This document shows positions 8,730 to 17,739 of a stretch of DNA of 64,000 nucleotides, in pieces. The stretch is from Methylobacterium mesophilicum SR1.6/6 (GTDB lineage: Bacteria; Pseudomonadota; Alphaproteobacteria; Rhizobiales; Beijerinckiaceae). Below the pieces are notes generated by a model. That model ran no database searches and had not been told where the DNA came from. It worked only from the letters and a program-made list of their open reading frames with translations. Location: contig NZ_CP043538.1 in NCBI RefSeq assembly GCF_000364445.2, positions 1,867,612 to 1,931,611 on the forward strand. The letters run 5' to 3'. The translations under genes were made by a program, and so were the position numbers. How positions within the stretch are numbered: position 1 is the stretch's first letter; each line of letters starts with the position of its first letter.

Positions 8730-9379
8730 TAACGGATGACTTTGAAATGGGCGCCGCAGAGATAGAAACATCATCATGTAGCTCCTTATTGAATGACCCA
8801 ATGATTGCGAGCGTTCTTGGAGAAACTTCTCGAATTTTGCAAAATCTGGCGCGCCTGAGGTGTTAATTTATCGCATAACACAATGAACTAATCTCAGACT
8901 TAGGGAACAATCCAGTTGCCAAGTTCTGCGCGAGAAGACATGGGCGGCCAAAAGCTTTAGTCAAGGCAGGATTTTATCCGTATAATTTAAATTTAAATGG
9001 CGCAACATATCAATATTCGCGCAAAAATAGTGCAGCATACAAGTTTTGACGTCGGGAATGTTATTGCCGCAGCCAAAGAAGTAGCCTGCCTGAGGCAGAA
9101 AGCGCCCATAAGCCCAGCAAATGCGGCAGGCAGTCATGAGCTATGAGTCGAAGCCAGACCATCTGCTACCGGGCGAAAGGCTGAGGTATGATCATCGTCC
9201 TCAGCATACATTCGCGTAACGTCGGCCTACGGAGCGCGGCGCGTCGACTGTCCTGAACCATGTGAGCCCTCGCCGGGCAGGCGACCGACCCTGTAAGCCC
9301 TCCACCCGACAGATAACCTGTGCGGTGCATTCCTGCCCGTCTGCAGGGCCGCCGCCCGTACCAACCATCCGGACGGTGC

Positions 9380-9542
9380 GGCCATTTTTGGCCAAACGCC
9401 CGGTGCGTGTGTTCTCAATAGCTTAGGCGCTCCCTGGACCTAGACCAGTTCGAACCGCATCGAATTACTATGTCGCCGCAGCAGCTTATCCCACTTGAAA
9501 AGGTCGGCCATCTTTGGCCAAGCCCTCGGCCATTTTTGGCCA
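9380..9542. repeat. Three copies of palindrome GGCCATYTTTGGCCA
   Basis: GGCCATTTTTGGCCA occurs at 9380-9394 and 9528-9542, and the variant GGCCATCTTTGGCCA at 9506-9520. Each has TGGCC/GGCCA arms around an AT core. Copies two and three are 22 bp apart start to start, about two helical turns, which is a usual spacing for operator pairs. The last copy ends 234 bp before the Hcp-fusion start. No other copy was noticed in the window. Confidence 0.6.
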
Positions 9543-9700
9543 AACTTTTACACCTGCAGTCGATCGCCGGTACGAGGATTCGCCAACTAGACACGATCAT
9601 CCCATAAGATCAGATGCTTGGGTAATCGAGCATAAAACCGGTTCGCCGGGGATGATCGTGGCACGAACACTGCCATGGGCTCCCGCGCAGCGCCGCAGCC

Positions 9701-9717
9701 GGCGGGATCATCCCGCC
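9701..9717. promoter_or_regulatory. Inverted repeat upstream of the Hcp-fusion gene
   Basis: GGCGGGA-TCA-TCCCGCC is a perfect 7-bp inverted repeat with a 3-bp centre, ending 59 bp before the ATG at 9777. The position fits an operator or a short hairpin in the leader. No -35/-10 pair is clear. Confidence 0.35.
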
Positions 9718-9776
9718 CTCGACCCGGAAGATCCGTCGATCGACCCGGGCCGGCCGCAACCGCACCGGGAGAGACC

Positions 9777-10652
9777 ATGCCGACACCCGCCTATATCTCG
9801 ATCGAAGGCGCCACCCAGGGCAACATCACCCAGGGCGCCTTCACCGAAGCCTCCGTCGGCAACATCTGGCAGGAGGGCCACGAGAACGAGATCCTCGTCC
9901 AGGCCATCGACCACCGCGTCACCATCCCGCGCGACCCCCAGTCCGGACAGCCCTCCGGCCAGCGCGTCCACCTGCCGTTCAAGTTCACCGCGCCGCTGAA
10001 CAAGGCGACCCCGCTGCTCTACAACGCCCTGACCTCGGGCGAGATGCTGACCAAGGTCGAGGTCAAGTGGTTCCGCACCAGCTCGGCCGGCAAGCAGGAG
10101 CACTTCTTCACCACACGGCTGATCGACGCGACCATCATCGATATCGACGCCCAGCCGAAGACGCACAAGGGCGAGGGGTTCAACGAGCTGCGGTTTGAGG
10201 ACGAGCAGGCCCGGGAGGAGGTGTTCGTTCACGCGCAGAAGGACATGCGGGTGAAGGTGCGCCACGACCGGCGCAAGCGGGTCGACCACGGCCAGTCGGA
10301 GAGCATCGAGAACGACAAGGCGATCGATGGCGGTGGCAACCACGTCGAGACGATCGCGCAGAACAAGCAACTCGCGGTCAGCATGAACATGAGCCGCACA
10401 GTCGGCCTGACCTCTTCGGAGGAGGTCGGGATGATGAAGAATACCGTCGTCGGGGTGAGCCAAACCGCCACGATGGGGACGAGCATCGGGACGAAGTACC
10501 GGCTCGAGGTCGGCGATGAGCTGGAGATCGTCGTCGGCAAGGCCCGTCTGGTGATGAAGAGCGACGGCAGCATCACGCCGCAGGGCGACACCCACACCCA
10601 CACGGCGAGCACGCCGATCAAGATGAACGGCAAGGTCATCGACCTGAACTGA
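9777..10652 (+). CDS. Hcp (TssD) domain fused to a VgrG-type C-terminal tail
   Basis: A protein of 291 residues. Residues 1 to about 133 are an Hcp tube domain: it begins MPTPAYISIEGATQGNI, continues with a segment like the Hcp beta-barrel (NEILVQAIDHRVTIPRD) and has HLPFKFTAPLNKATP. From about residue 138 the sequence changes to GFNELRFEDEQAREEVFVHA, the signature that begins the VgrG C-terminal region, followed by Asn/Val/Thr repeats (GGGNHVETIAQNKQ, GMMKNTVVGVSQT) and ending with THTHTAS. Normal Hcp is about 160-170 residues and lacks this tail. A GGGAGAG ribosome site precedes the ATG. It is followed after 9 bases by DUF2169, so it should start the cassette. No sheath, baseplate or ClpV genes are in the window, so the apparatus must be encoded elsewhere. 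Confidence 0.8.
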   Translation: MPTPAYISIEGATQGNITQGAFTEASVGNIWQEGHENEILVQAIDHRVTIPRDPQSGQPSGQRVHLPFKFTAPLNKATPLLYNALTSGEMLTKVEVKWFRTSSAGKQEHFFTTRLIDATIIDIDAQPKTHKGEGFNELRFEDEQAREEVFVHAQKDMRVKVRHDRRKRVDHGQSESIENDKAIDGGGNHVETIAQNKQLAVSMNMSRTVGLTSSEEVGMMKNTVVGVSQTATMGTSIGTKYRLEVGDELEIVVGKARLVMKSDGSITPQGDTHTHTASTPIKMNGKVIDLN

Positions 10653-10661
10653 TCGCGACCG

Positions 10662-11720
10662 ATGACGGTCCTCAACCACACGCCGTTCCCCGCGATGGCG
10701 TTCCGGCAGTACAACCTGCGCGGCGCGATCAACGGCGTCGTGGTCGCGCGCGGCACGTTCCGGCTGGTGCAGAACGATGCACTGCGGATCATGGAGACGC
10801 AGGACCCGCTGCCGCTGAGTGACGTCTACGCGGGTGATCCCCATCGCATCCCGCTGGTGGCCCAGGGCGTGCTGGTGCCGTTCAAGCCGGGCACCGACAT
10901 CACCCTGCTGGGCAGCGCCTACGCGGTCGAGGCCGGCACGGCTGCCTCGTGGCTATGCGGGCTGAAGCTCGGGCCGGTCGCCAAGGCCCTGCGGGTCCAC
11001 GGGCCGCGCCGGTGGGAGCCGGCGTTCGACGGGTCCCGGCTGGCGGGCTGGCGGCTGTCGCAGCCCGAGCCGGTGGCGGAGGTGCCGCTGGAGTGGGGCC
11101 GCGCCTATGGCGGCCCGCTGCCGCGCGGTCCGGACGAGGCGGAGACGGTCTGCCCCCGCAACCCGCTGGGCTGCGGCATCGTCGATCTGGAGAAGACCGC
11201 GATCGGCCCCGGCGAGAGCCGGCTGGCGCCGCAGATCGAGGCGCCGGGGGCGCCGATCGGCGCCTGGGATGAGACGCCCGAGCCGCAGGGCTTCGGCCCG
11301 GTGCCGCCCTGGTGGGCGCAGCGGCTGTTGCTGGCCGGGACCTTCGACGAGGCGTGGCGGGATGTGCGCCACCCGCTGCTGCCGGCGGACTTCGACTATC
11401 GGTTCTACCAATGCGCGCCGCCGGGCCTCGTGGCGGAGCCATGGCTTTCCGGCGACGAGGCGTTCCAGCTGGTCAACCTCGTACCCGGGCCGGTGCGCCT
11501 GCACGGGCGTCTGCCGGCGCTGCGGCTGCGGATGCGGCTGGAGCAGACGGACGGCGACGTGATCCGCGACCTCGTGCTGGACGGGGTGGAATTCGACCTG
11601 CGGCCGCAGGTGGCGAAGGTGTTCCTGACCTGGCGGGCGGGCTTCGCCTGGGCCGACGGGCGCGGGATGCCCGAACTCGCTCTCGTGCGCGCACCGAAGA
11701 CCTCGGAGGCTACGACATGA
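10662..11720 (+). CDS. DUF2169-family type VI effector adaptor
   Basis: A protein of 352 residues of the DUF2169 family, found next to VgrG and PAAR-like DUF4150 effectors, where it is thought to help load the effector on the spike. Typical segments are VVVARGTFRL near the N terminus, PLEWGRAYGG in the middle, CPRNPLGCG, and FNYRFYQ-like DFDYRFYQCAPP with FQLVNLVPG near the C terminus. It has no signal peptide. The stop codon overlaps the start of the next gene in an ATGA arrangement, indicating translational coupling of adaptor and effector. Composition is high-GC like the core genome, unlike the toxin tail downstream. Confidence 0.8.
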   Translation: MTVLNHTPFPAMAFRQYNLRGAINGVVVARGTFRLVQNDALRIMETQDPLPLSDVYAGDPHRIPLVAQGVLVPFKPGTDITLLGSAYAVEAGTAASWLCGLKLGPVAKALRVHGPRRWEPAFDGSRLAGWRLSQPEPVAEVPLEWGRAYGGPLPRGPDEAETVCPRNPLGCGIVDLEKTAIGPGESRLAPQIEAPGAPIGAWDETPEPQGFGPVPPWWAQRLLLAGTFDEAWRDVRHPLLPADFDYRFYQCAPPGLVAEPWLSGDEAFQLVNLVPGPVRLHGRLPALRLRMRLEQTDGDVIRDLVLDGVEFDLRPQVAKVFLTWRAGFAWADGRGMPELALVRAPKTSEATT

Positions 11721-13188
11721 GCGAGCCGCTGTTCATCCGGGTCCGGCCCAACAACCTACCCAAGCCCGAGCCGAAGCCTGAGGCTGGCTCAGGTGGTTCC
11801 GCACCGCCGGAGGGAGTGCACTGGGACGCGGAGCCGCGGGCGGTGTGCCTGGCCCCAGACGTGTGCAAGACGAAGGTCGGCTTGACGCTGGTGCCGGTGC
11901 CTTACCAGGTCTGGGGCAAGGCCGAGGACGCACAGAATTTCTCCACGAGCGTGTACTTCCGCGGCACGCCGGCGATGCGCTTCAACTCTGTGTTCAGCAA
12001 GACTTACGGAGACGAGCCGGCGCAGGACAAGGGCGGGGTGAAGTCCGGGGACCGGAGCGGGAAGGTCGAGCCGACCTCGCACTCGCCGACGGTGAATATC
12101 CAGAATAGCCCGGCGGTGCGCCATCGCGACCGGGTCACGCTCAACGGCGGCAACACGCCGGGTGAAATCGTGCTCAGTCGGGATCAGGCTTCCTATGGTT
12201 CAAAGGCGGCTCCATCGCCGCCGGCTACGGGGGCGGCTGATGAGCCGCGTGGCATGGGCGGGCAGTTCTACGACCATTCGCCGACGCTGCAGGACCTGAA
12301 TGCGGCCAAGGAGAAGGTGTCTGAATGGTGGCACGATCCGTCGGCGATCGGCCGAGACGCGCAGGCGGCGGCCGAGTGGGCCAAGTCTGTCCCAGGCGAT
12401 CTGAAGCGGGCCGGGGAGCAGGCTTGGCAGTGGGCGACGTGGGACCACGTCAAGGAGGCACCCGGTCAGGTCTGGGGCTGGGGCAAGGACCAAGCGCAGA
12501 AGGGTTGGGCTCACGGGAAGGACGTCTACCGGAAGGACGGGGTCGGCGGCTTGGCGGCGGCCGGTCTGGCGCTGGGAGTGGAGGTCTTCAACCCGGTCGA
12601 AAAACTGAAGATGCTGGAATTAGGTACCAAGGTCCTCAAGGAAGCCGGGGCCCTGGAACGCGCCGCTCACGGCGCGGAGCATGCACTGGAGCATGCCAAA
12701 TCGGGTGACGGTGGGGTCAGGATAACGGAGAAGAAAAAGCGCAAGCGGAATCCCTGCCATCATCTTGCGAAAGGTAATCCGAACGGCAAAGGTCCTTTTC
12801 GTGGGGGGCTTATGGCGGAGTTCCTGGGTCGAAAGTCCTTGGTCTTGAGTCACATCATATCCCGCCGAGATCGGCGTATCCTACAGCCCTTTCAGATCGA
12901 GTTGGTGGTATCAATGCGATGCCATCGATCCAGATGGATAGAAACGATCACTTCGAGACAAGTAGCCACGGCCAGAATGGTAAAAGTGCGGCAAATTACC
13001 GAGAGTCACAAAGAATTTTATTGGTTAATGGAAGTTATCGCGACGCTGTTGCAAATAATTATCGAGACGCTAGAAATGTTGCCCGAGTGTCTGGCAATCA
13101 AAACAAGTACAATGAAGCGATGCGCAAGGCCTCATCGTACCGGCGTTGCTTAGAAAAACACGGACTGTTACCGGTAAAAGGCAAATAA
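11717..13188 (+). pseudogene. PAAR-like (DUF4150) effector with C-terminal SHH-motif nuclease, frameshifted
   Basis: The N-terminal 150 residues are a DUF4150/PAAR-like spike domain (CKTKVGLTLVPVPYQVWG, SVYFRGTPAMRFNS, NSPAVRHRDRVTLNGG). A linker of about 200 residues follows, with Trp-rich repeats (WHDPSA, WQWATWDHVKEAPGQVWGWG). At 12803-12808 a run of six G lacks one base; read with seven, the frame continues as YGGVPGSKVLGLESHHIPPR, then MPSIQMDRNDHFETSSHGQN, to the TAA at 13186. The paired His after Ser and the later Asp/His resemble the SHH branch of HNH/Endo VII toxins. As written, the first frame runs on to 13153 with a nonsense tail. The composition becomes AT-rich in the toxin tail. 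The gene may be dead, or the run may be miscounted. Confidence 0.65.
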
Positions 13189-13190
13189 TT

Positions 13191-13637
13191 ATGACATGGA
13201 CAATCGATCTGTACAATGGTGTCGGCCCGATTAAATTCGGGATGTCTTTCGAAGAGGTATCTGCTATTATCGGAATCGGCGGGAGAAAGAAAATAAAATA
13301 TTCCGAGTGTAACTATTCGTTAGGACCAGCAAAGCCTCGTGCAATATTCAGGAATAACGCACTCGAGGAAGTTGGATTTTCTAAATATTTTGAAGATGAC
13401 TTAGTTTACATGGATATAGATTTTTTCAAAGACAATGAAATTGAAGTTGTGAAAAAACTATTATATTATAATAAAGTTGAGACATACGAGACAGTTGGGT
13501 TTTTGGTTTTCTTTTCTCTCGGGATTGCGCTTACTGGCTTTCATGATCAAGACGAGGGTCAAAAGTCAGTTTCTGTATTCAAGAAGGGAGTTTGGGACGA
13601 AATGCGAGATGAAATGACCGTCTATAAGTCTGAGTGA
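13191..13637 (+). CDS. Candidate immunity protein for the SHH nuclease
   Basis: A protein of 148 residues, AT-rich, starting two bases after the toxin's TAA. No signal peptide is present, so it should stay in the cytoplasm where a nuclease toxin must be blocked. It begins with IDLYNGVGPIKFGMSFEEVS, a pattern found in several small immunity-like proteins that open with a phrase like 'G.I.FGM....V...LG'. It is rich in acidic and aromatic residues (KYFEDDLVYMDIDFF), reasonable for binding a basic nuclease. The family is not recognised; the immunity role is inferred from position, size and composition. Confidence 0.6.
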   Translation: MTWTIDLYNGVGPIKFGMSFEEVSAIIGIGGRKKIKYSECNYSLGPAKPRAIFRNNALEEVGFSKYFEDDLVYMDIDFFKDNEIEVVKKLLYYNKVETYETVGFLVFFSLGIALTGFHDQDEGQKSVSVFKKGVWDEMRDEMTVYKSE

Positions 13638-13644
13638 TGTAGCC

Positions 13645-16112
13645 GCGATCGATGACCGCAACGGCAACCGCATCGCGCTCGAGCGCGACCCGCGCGGGCT
13701 GATCACGCGGATGGGCTGAGCCTCGCCTTCGACAACGACGCGGCCGGCCGGCGCACCGACGTCACCCTTGTCGGCACCGACGGCACGCGCTGCCCGCTGC
13801 TGCGCTACCGCTTCGATGTCCGTGCCAACCTCGTGGCGGCCGAGTCGACCTGCGGGCCGTCGCACTTCTACGAGCACGACGCCGCCGACCGCCGCGTCGC
13901 CTGGACCGACGGGCTCACCACCTGGTCGCGACGCGTCTACGACGCCCAGGGCCGGGTCGTGCGCAGCGAGACCCGCGGCGCCGACGGCGCGCCCGCCCTC
14001 TACGACGGCGACAGCTTCACGTACGATCCCGACAACAACCGCACCCTGTACACGCCCGGCTGTCGACCGGAGGAGCGGCGCTGGTACCATTACGGGCCCG
14101 GCGGGCTGGTCATCGCCGAGGAGGACGGGCTGGGCCACCGGACCGAGCACGTCTGGAGCGCGGCCGGCGAGATGCTCGCCGAGGTCGAGGCCGAGGGCGG
14201 CCGCACCGCGTACCGCTACGACGATTACGGCCGGGTGGCGGCGGTGACCGACCCGGAAGGGCGCGAGACCCGCACCGACCATGATGCGGACGGCAGCCTG
14301 CAGCACGTGCTCGACCCGCTCGGGCGGTCGTGGGTCTACGGCACCGACGAACGCGGCATCCTCATCTCGGTGACCGACCCGCTCGGGCACCGCACCGACA
14401 TCACCCTGGACGCGGCCGGTGGGCCGGTGGCGCTGATGCGCCACGACGGACTGATCGAGCGCCAGGCCTACGACGCGCACGGGCGGCTGTCGGGGATCCG
14501 CGACTACAGGGGCGGTGTGACCCGTTTCGCCCGGGACGGGTTCGGGGGCGTGGTGGCGGTGGAGGACCCGCTGGGTGGGGTGACGCGGTTCGCCTACGAG
14601 TCGGGCACGGCGGGGTTCTGGCAGCCGAGCAGCGTGACGCGGCCGGACGGGGTGGTCAGCCGCCTGACCCGGGATCGGTCCGGCACGCGGGTGGAGCGGG
14701 TCGACGGCGAGGGGCGGCGGACGGTGGAGCGCTACGGCGCCTATGGGCTCCTAGCCGAGATCGAGGACCCGAAGGGCGGGCGCCTGCGCTTCGGCCATGA
14801 CGGGCTGGGCCGGCTGGAGCGGGTGGAGAACCAGCTCGGGCGAGCCTGGACGTTCGAGCGGGACGCGGCCGGCCGCGTGGTGGCCGAGACCGACTTCGAC
14901 GGGCTGCGCACGACCTACGGGTACGACCGGGCCGGGCGGCTGACCGAGAAGCTGGCGGCGGATGGCACGCGCACGACCTACGAGCACGACGCCGCGGGGC
15001 TGCTGACGGGTGAGACCGTGACGGTGCCGGGGGCGGCCGAGCCGTAGGTCACGACCTTCGCCTATGACGGGGCCGGTCAGCTGGTCGCGGCGCGGGGGGC
15101 GGGTCGGAGGTTCTGCTGGAGTGGGACGGGCTCGGCCGGGTGGTGGCCGAGACGGTGGACGGGCGGCGTGTCGAGAGCCGGTACGATTGCTGCGGCAAAC
15201 GGGTGGAACGGGCGGGGCTCGGCGGCCGGGTGGAGAGCCGATACGACCCGCTGGGTGCGCTGACGGCGCTGGAGATCGCCGGGCACGGCCCGCTCACCCT
15301 AGATCACGACGCGGCGGGGCGGGAGCTGCGCCGGGCGAGCGCGGCGGGGTTCGTGCTGGAGAGCACCTGGGACGCGGCGGGCCAGCTGGTGCGGCAGGTC
15401 GGCGGCCGGGGGCGGAGTTCCGGCTCGGGTGCCGGGAAGGTGCTGGAGCGGGTGTATGGCTGAGACCGGGCGTACGCGCCGGTGTCGGTGTCCGACCTGC
15501 GCTGGGGCCGGGGCGGATATCGGTACGACCGCAACGGCCAAGTGGTCGAGGGCCGGCACGGGGACGGGTCTGCGGAGCGGTACGGCTACGACGCGGCCCT
15601 GAACGTGGCGGAGTTCGCGGAGGCGGGGGCGGGACCTGCGAGTGGTCTGGTCCAGGCAGTGTCGTACGGGCGGGATCCGACAGGTGGGCTTCGAGCGTGG
15701 CGTGGCACGCCTGGAGGCCGGATAGAGACGGCGCATGGTCCTTCGGGCGAGCGGGTGACGTACCGGCACGATGTCTGCGGGCGCGTGGTCGAGCGGGTGC
15801 TGGAGCGGGACGGGTTCCGGCCGCGTAAGTGGCTCTACCGGTGGGACGGCGAGGACCGCCTGGTCGGCTGTACGACGCCCGTGGGCGAGATGTGGGCGTA
15901 AGGCTACGATCCGTTCGGGCGGCGGCTGTGGATGCGGCGCACGGATACGAGGTCGGACGCTGCGGCGAGCGATGGTCCCGTGGGGACGGCGTATGGCTGG
16001 GACGGGGATCTGCTGAGCGCGGAGGCGCCGCTCGGGGCCGATGGCTCGGCGGACTGGGCTCGGGCGACGATCTGGCACTACGAGCCCGGGACGTTCCGGC
16101 TCCCACTCGCCC
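13645..16112 (+). pseudogene. Rhs/YD-repeat protein remnant
   Basis: A run of about 800 codons of YD repeats (e.g. YRYDDYGRVAAVTDPEGR, TYGYDRAGRLTEKL, YRHDVCGRVVERVLERD) without the N-terminal or the conserved core end. It is broken by a frameshift near 13716, a TAG at 15045, a frameshift at a six-G run (15094-15099), a TGA at 15461 and a TAA at 15899, and it is cut off after WHYEPGTF near 16112. It follows the immunity gene directly, so it is probably the displaced old C-terminal half of an Rhs effector or a second cassette of the same locus. No toxin tip remains. Confidence 0.8.
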
Positions 16113-16245
16113 GCGGCGTTTCCCTTGCCTTTCTGTCTATCGCGATCTTCCCCCTAATGAACGCACTGCTCGCTTGGGCGCTGCCGCTGCGGCGATTGTC
16201 GAGCGGACCGGCCACAGCGCGGCGGCTGCCGATGACCGGAATCGC

Positions 16246-17549
16246 TCAATCACAGGTGAAATCGACCTGATACTCCGGGATCCGACGGATCGCGTCGAAC
16301 ATGATCTCGATGGGGTATCGGCCGTATCGCTCCCCCTCGGTTCTAGGTGCGTGGCCTTGTATGGCGTCGAGCACAGCCGGATCGATGCCTGCTCGCTGGC
16401 CAACGGTCTTGAAGCGATGTCGCCAGCCAAGGTCCGAATCAACCCCTAGATCCGTCACGCCGAGCGAGCGCACTCATGCGGCCAGCCGCTCGCCGACTTT
16501 CTTGTAGATCGGGTGGGCTTTGGAACAGCCGCGGGTTCGGGCCGGATCCTGGAAAAGCGGTCGCGAACCTCTCGAACCCGCGAACGAGAGAAAGCCTTGA
16601 GCGACGAGATGCGGATGCAAGGGAACGTCCCTCCAAAGGCCCGTTTTGGCCGACCCGGCCTCGGGCGTGATCCGAACGATCCAGATCCCGTGTACTTGTC
16701 GGACGTCGCTCCCACGCAGCTGGGTCATCTCGTTCAAGCGGGCGCCGTCATAGGCGCAGAGCCACGGGACCCATCTTCGGGCAGCGGCATGCTCGATCGA
16801 GAGCTTGGCGGGCGGCTCTTGTAGGGAGCCGCGCAGGATCGTCAGGGCTTCGTCGTCGGTAAAGTCCCGGTCCCGCGATAGCACCGGCCTCGGCGTCTTC
16901 ACGACCACGCCCGTGGCCACGTTGGCTTCCAGGCGACCGCCCGCGACGCCGTAATTCATGATGGCTTTCACCGCACTGAGGTACGGCGTGCGGACCGTAT
17001 TCGCCGATCGACCGGAACCGAGCAGCTTCTCCTTCCAGTCGATGAGATCACGGCGGGAGACCGAGGCGAGATCGTCGCGGCCGAGAGCGGCTTCCAATTC
17101 GGCCATTACGCCCGACCATCGTTTCACCGTAGCGGGCGCAAGATTCGCTTCGGCGGCACAGGCCGCAAGCAAACGGCGCCAAGGTACGGGCGGGCCAGTG
17201 CCGGTGTCGCGTGCGACCGACATTGATGCGTCCGGCGACGAGGCGCCGGGTTCCGGCCGCCTCAAGCATGAGGTGGCGATACCTCCGATCCGCCGTTCGC
17301 GATTGCGAGGAACGCTTGGCGGGGGGCCTGCTCGAAGGAATGGCCGCCCCTCAGGTTGGACCAGGAATCTTCGACCTCACAGACCTTCCGAAGGAATCGA
17401 ACGCGCGCCAGCAGCGGGTCCTTGGTTCCGAGAGACTCCTTCACTTCGCTCCTTCGAAGGAGCGGCTTCAGGTCCTTCGGAACGCGACACCTATACCAGT
17501 AGACGCCCGACTTCGGGGGCCGCCATGGGCGGGACAGCGGGAGAACCAT
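16246..17549 (-). pseudogene. Tyrosine-type phage/island integrase, frameshifted
   Basis: Three consecutive minus-strand pieces make one integrase of about 430 residues. 17549-17262 is the N-terminal domain (VYWYRCRVPKDLKPLL, typical of DUF6538). 17265-16474 is the SAM-like core-binding domain and first part of the catalytic domain (YDGARLNEMTQLRGSDV carries the first catalytic Arg). 16473-16246 holds the end, with WRHRFKTVGQRAG (His-x-x-Arg box) and GERYGRYPI (Tyr nucleophile). Frameshifts near 17263 and 16473 separate them. The gene starts 87 bases from the 3' end of tRNA-Ser and reads away from it, the classic arrangement of an island integrase at its attachment site. Confidence 0.8.
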
Positions 17550-17635
17550 GGTGTAGCACCCATGTGTACCACCCGGCGCTCCGCAACTATCTCAGAAAAA
17601 TAAGCTTTTTGGGTTTAAGCCACTTGCGGGGCGAG

Positions 17636-17727
17636 TGGCGGAGACGGAGGGATTCGAACCCTCGATACCCATTTCTGGGTATGCTCATTTAGCAAACGAG
17701 TGCCTTCAGCCGCTCGGCCACGTCTCC
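17636..17727 (-). tRNA. tRNA-Ser, anticodon GCU
   Basis: The minus strand folds as a 92-base class II tRNA with encoded CCA. The acceptor arms are GGAGACG and CGTCTCC. The D arm begins GCCGAGCGGCTGAAGGC. The anticodon stem CTCGT/ATGAG surrounds loop TTGCTAA (anticodon GCT). A long variable arm ATACCC/GGGTAT precedes the T arm GAGGGTTCGAATCCCTC. The truncated integrase lies just beyond its 3' end, making it the likely insertion site of the accessory island. No second copy of its 3' end was found in the window. Confidence 0.95.
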
Positions 17728-17739
17728 GGCGCTCTGGCT

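Larger units (their letters stand above)
8730..9776. other. Long non-coding stretch before the type VI cassette
   Basis: About one kilobase holds no convincing gene. Its left part is AT-rich and its right part GC-rich. It contains three copies of a palindrome (9380-9542) and a separate inverted repeat at 9701-9717, listed separately. I see no tRNA or CRISPR pattern. Confidence 0.5.
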
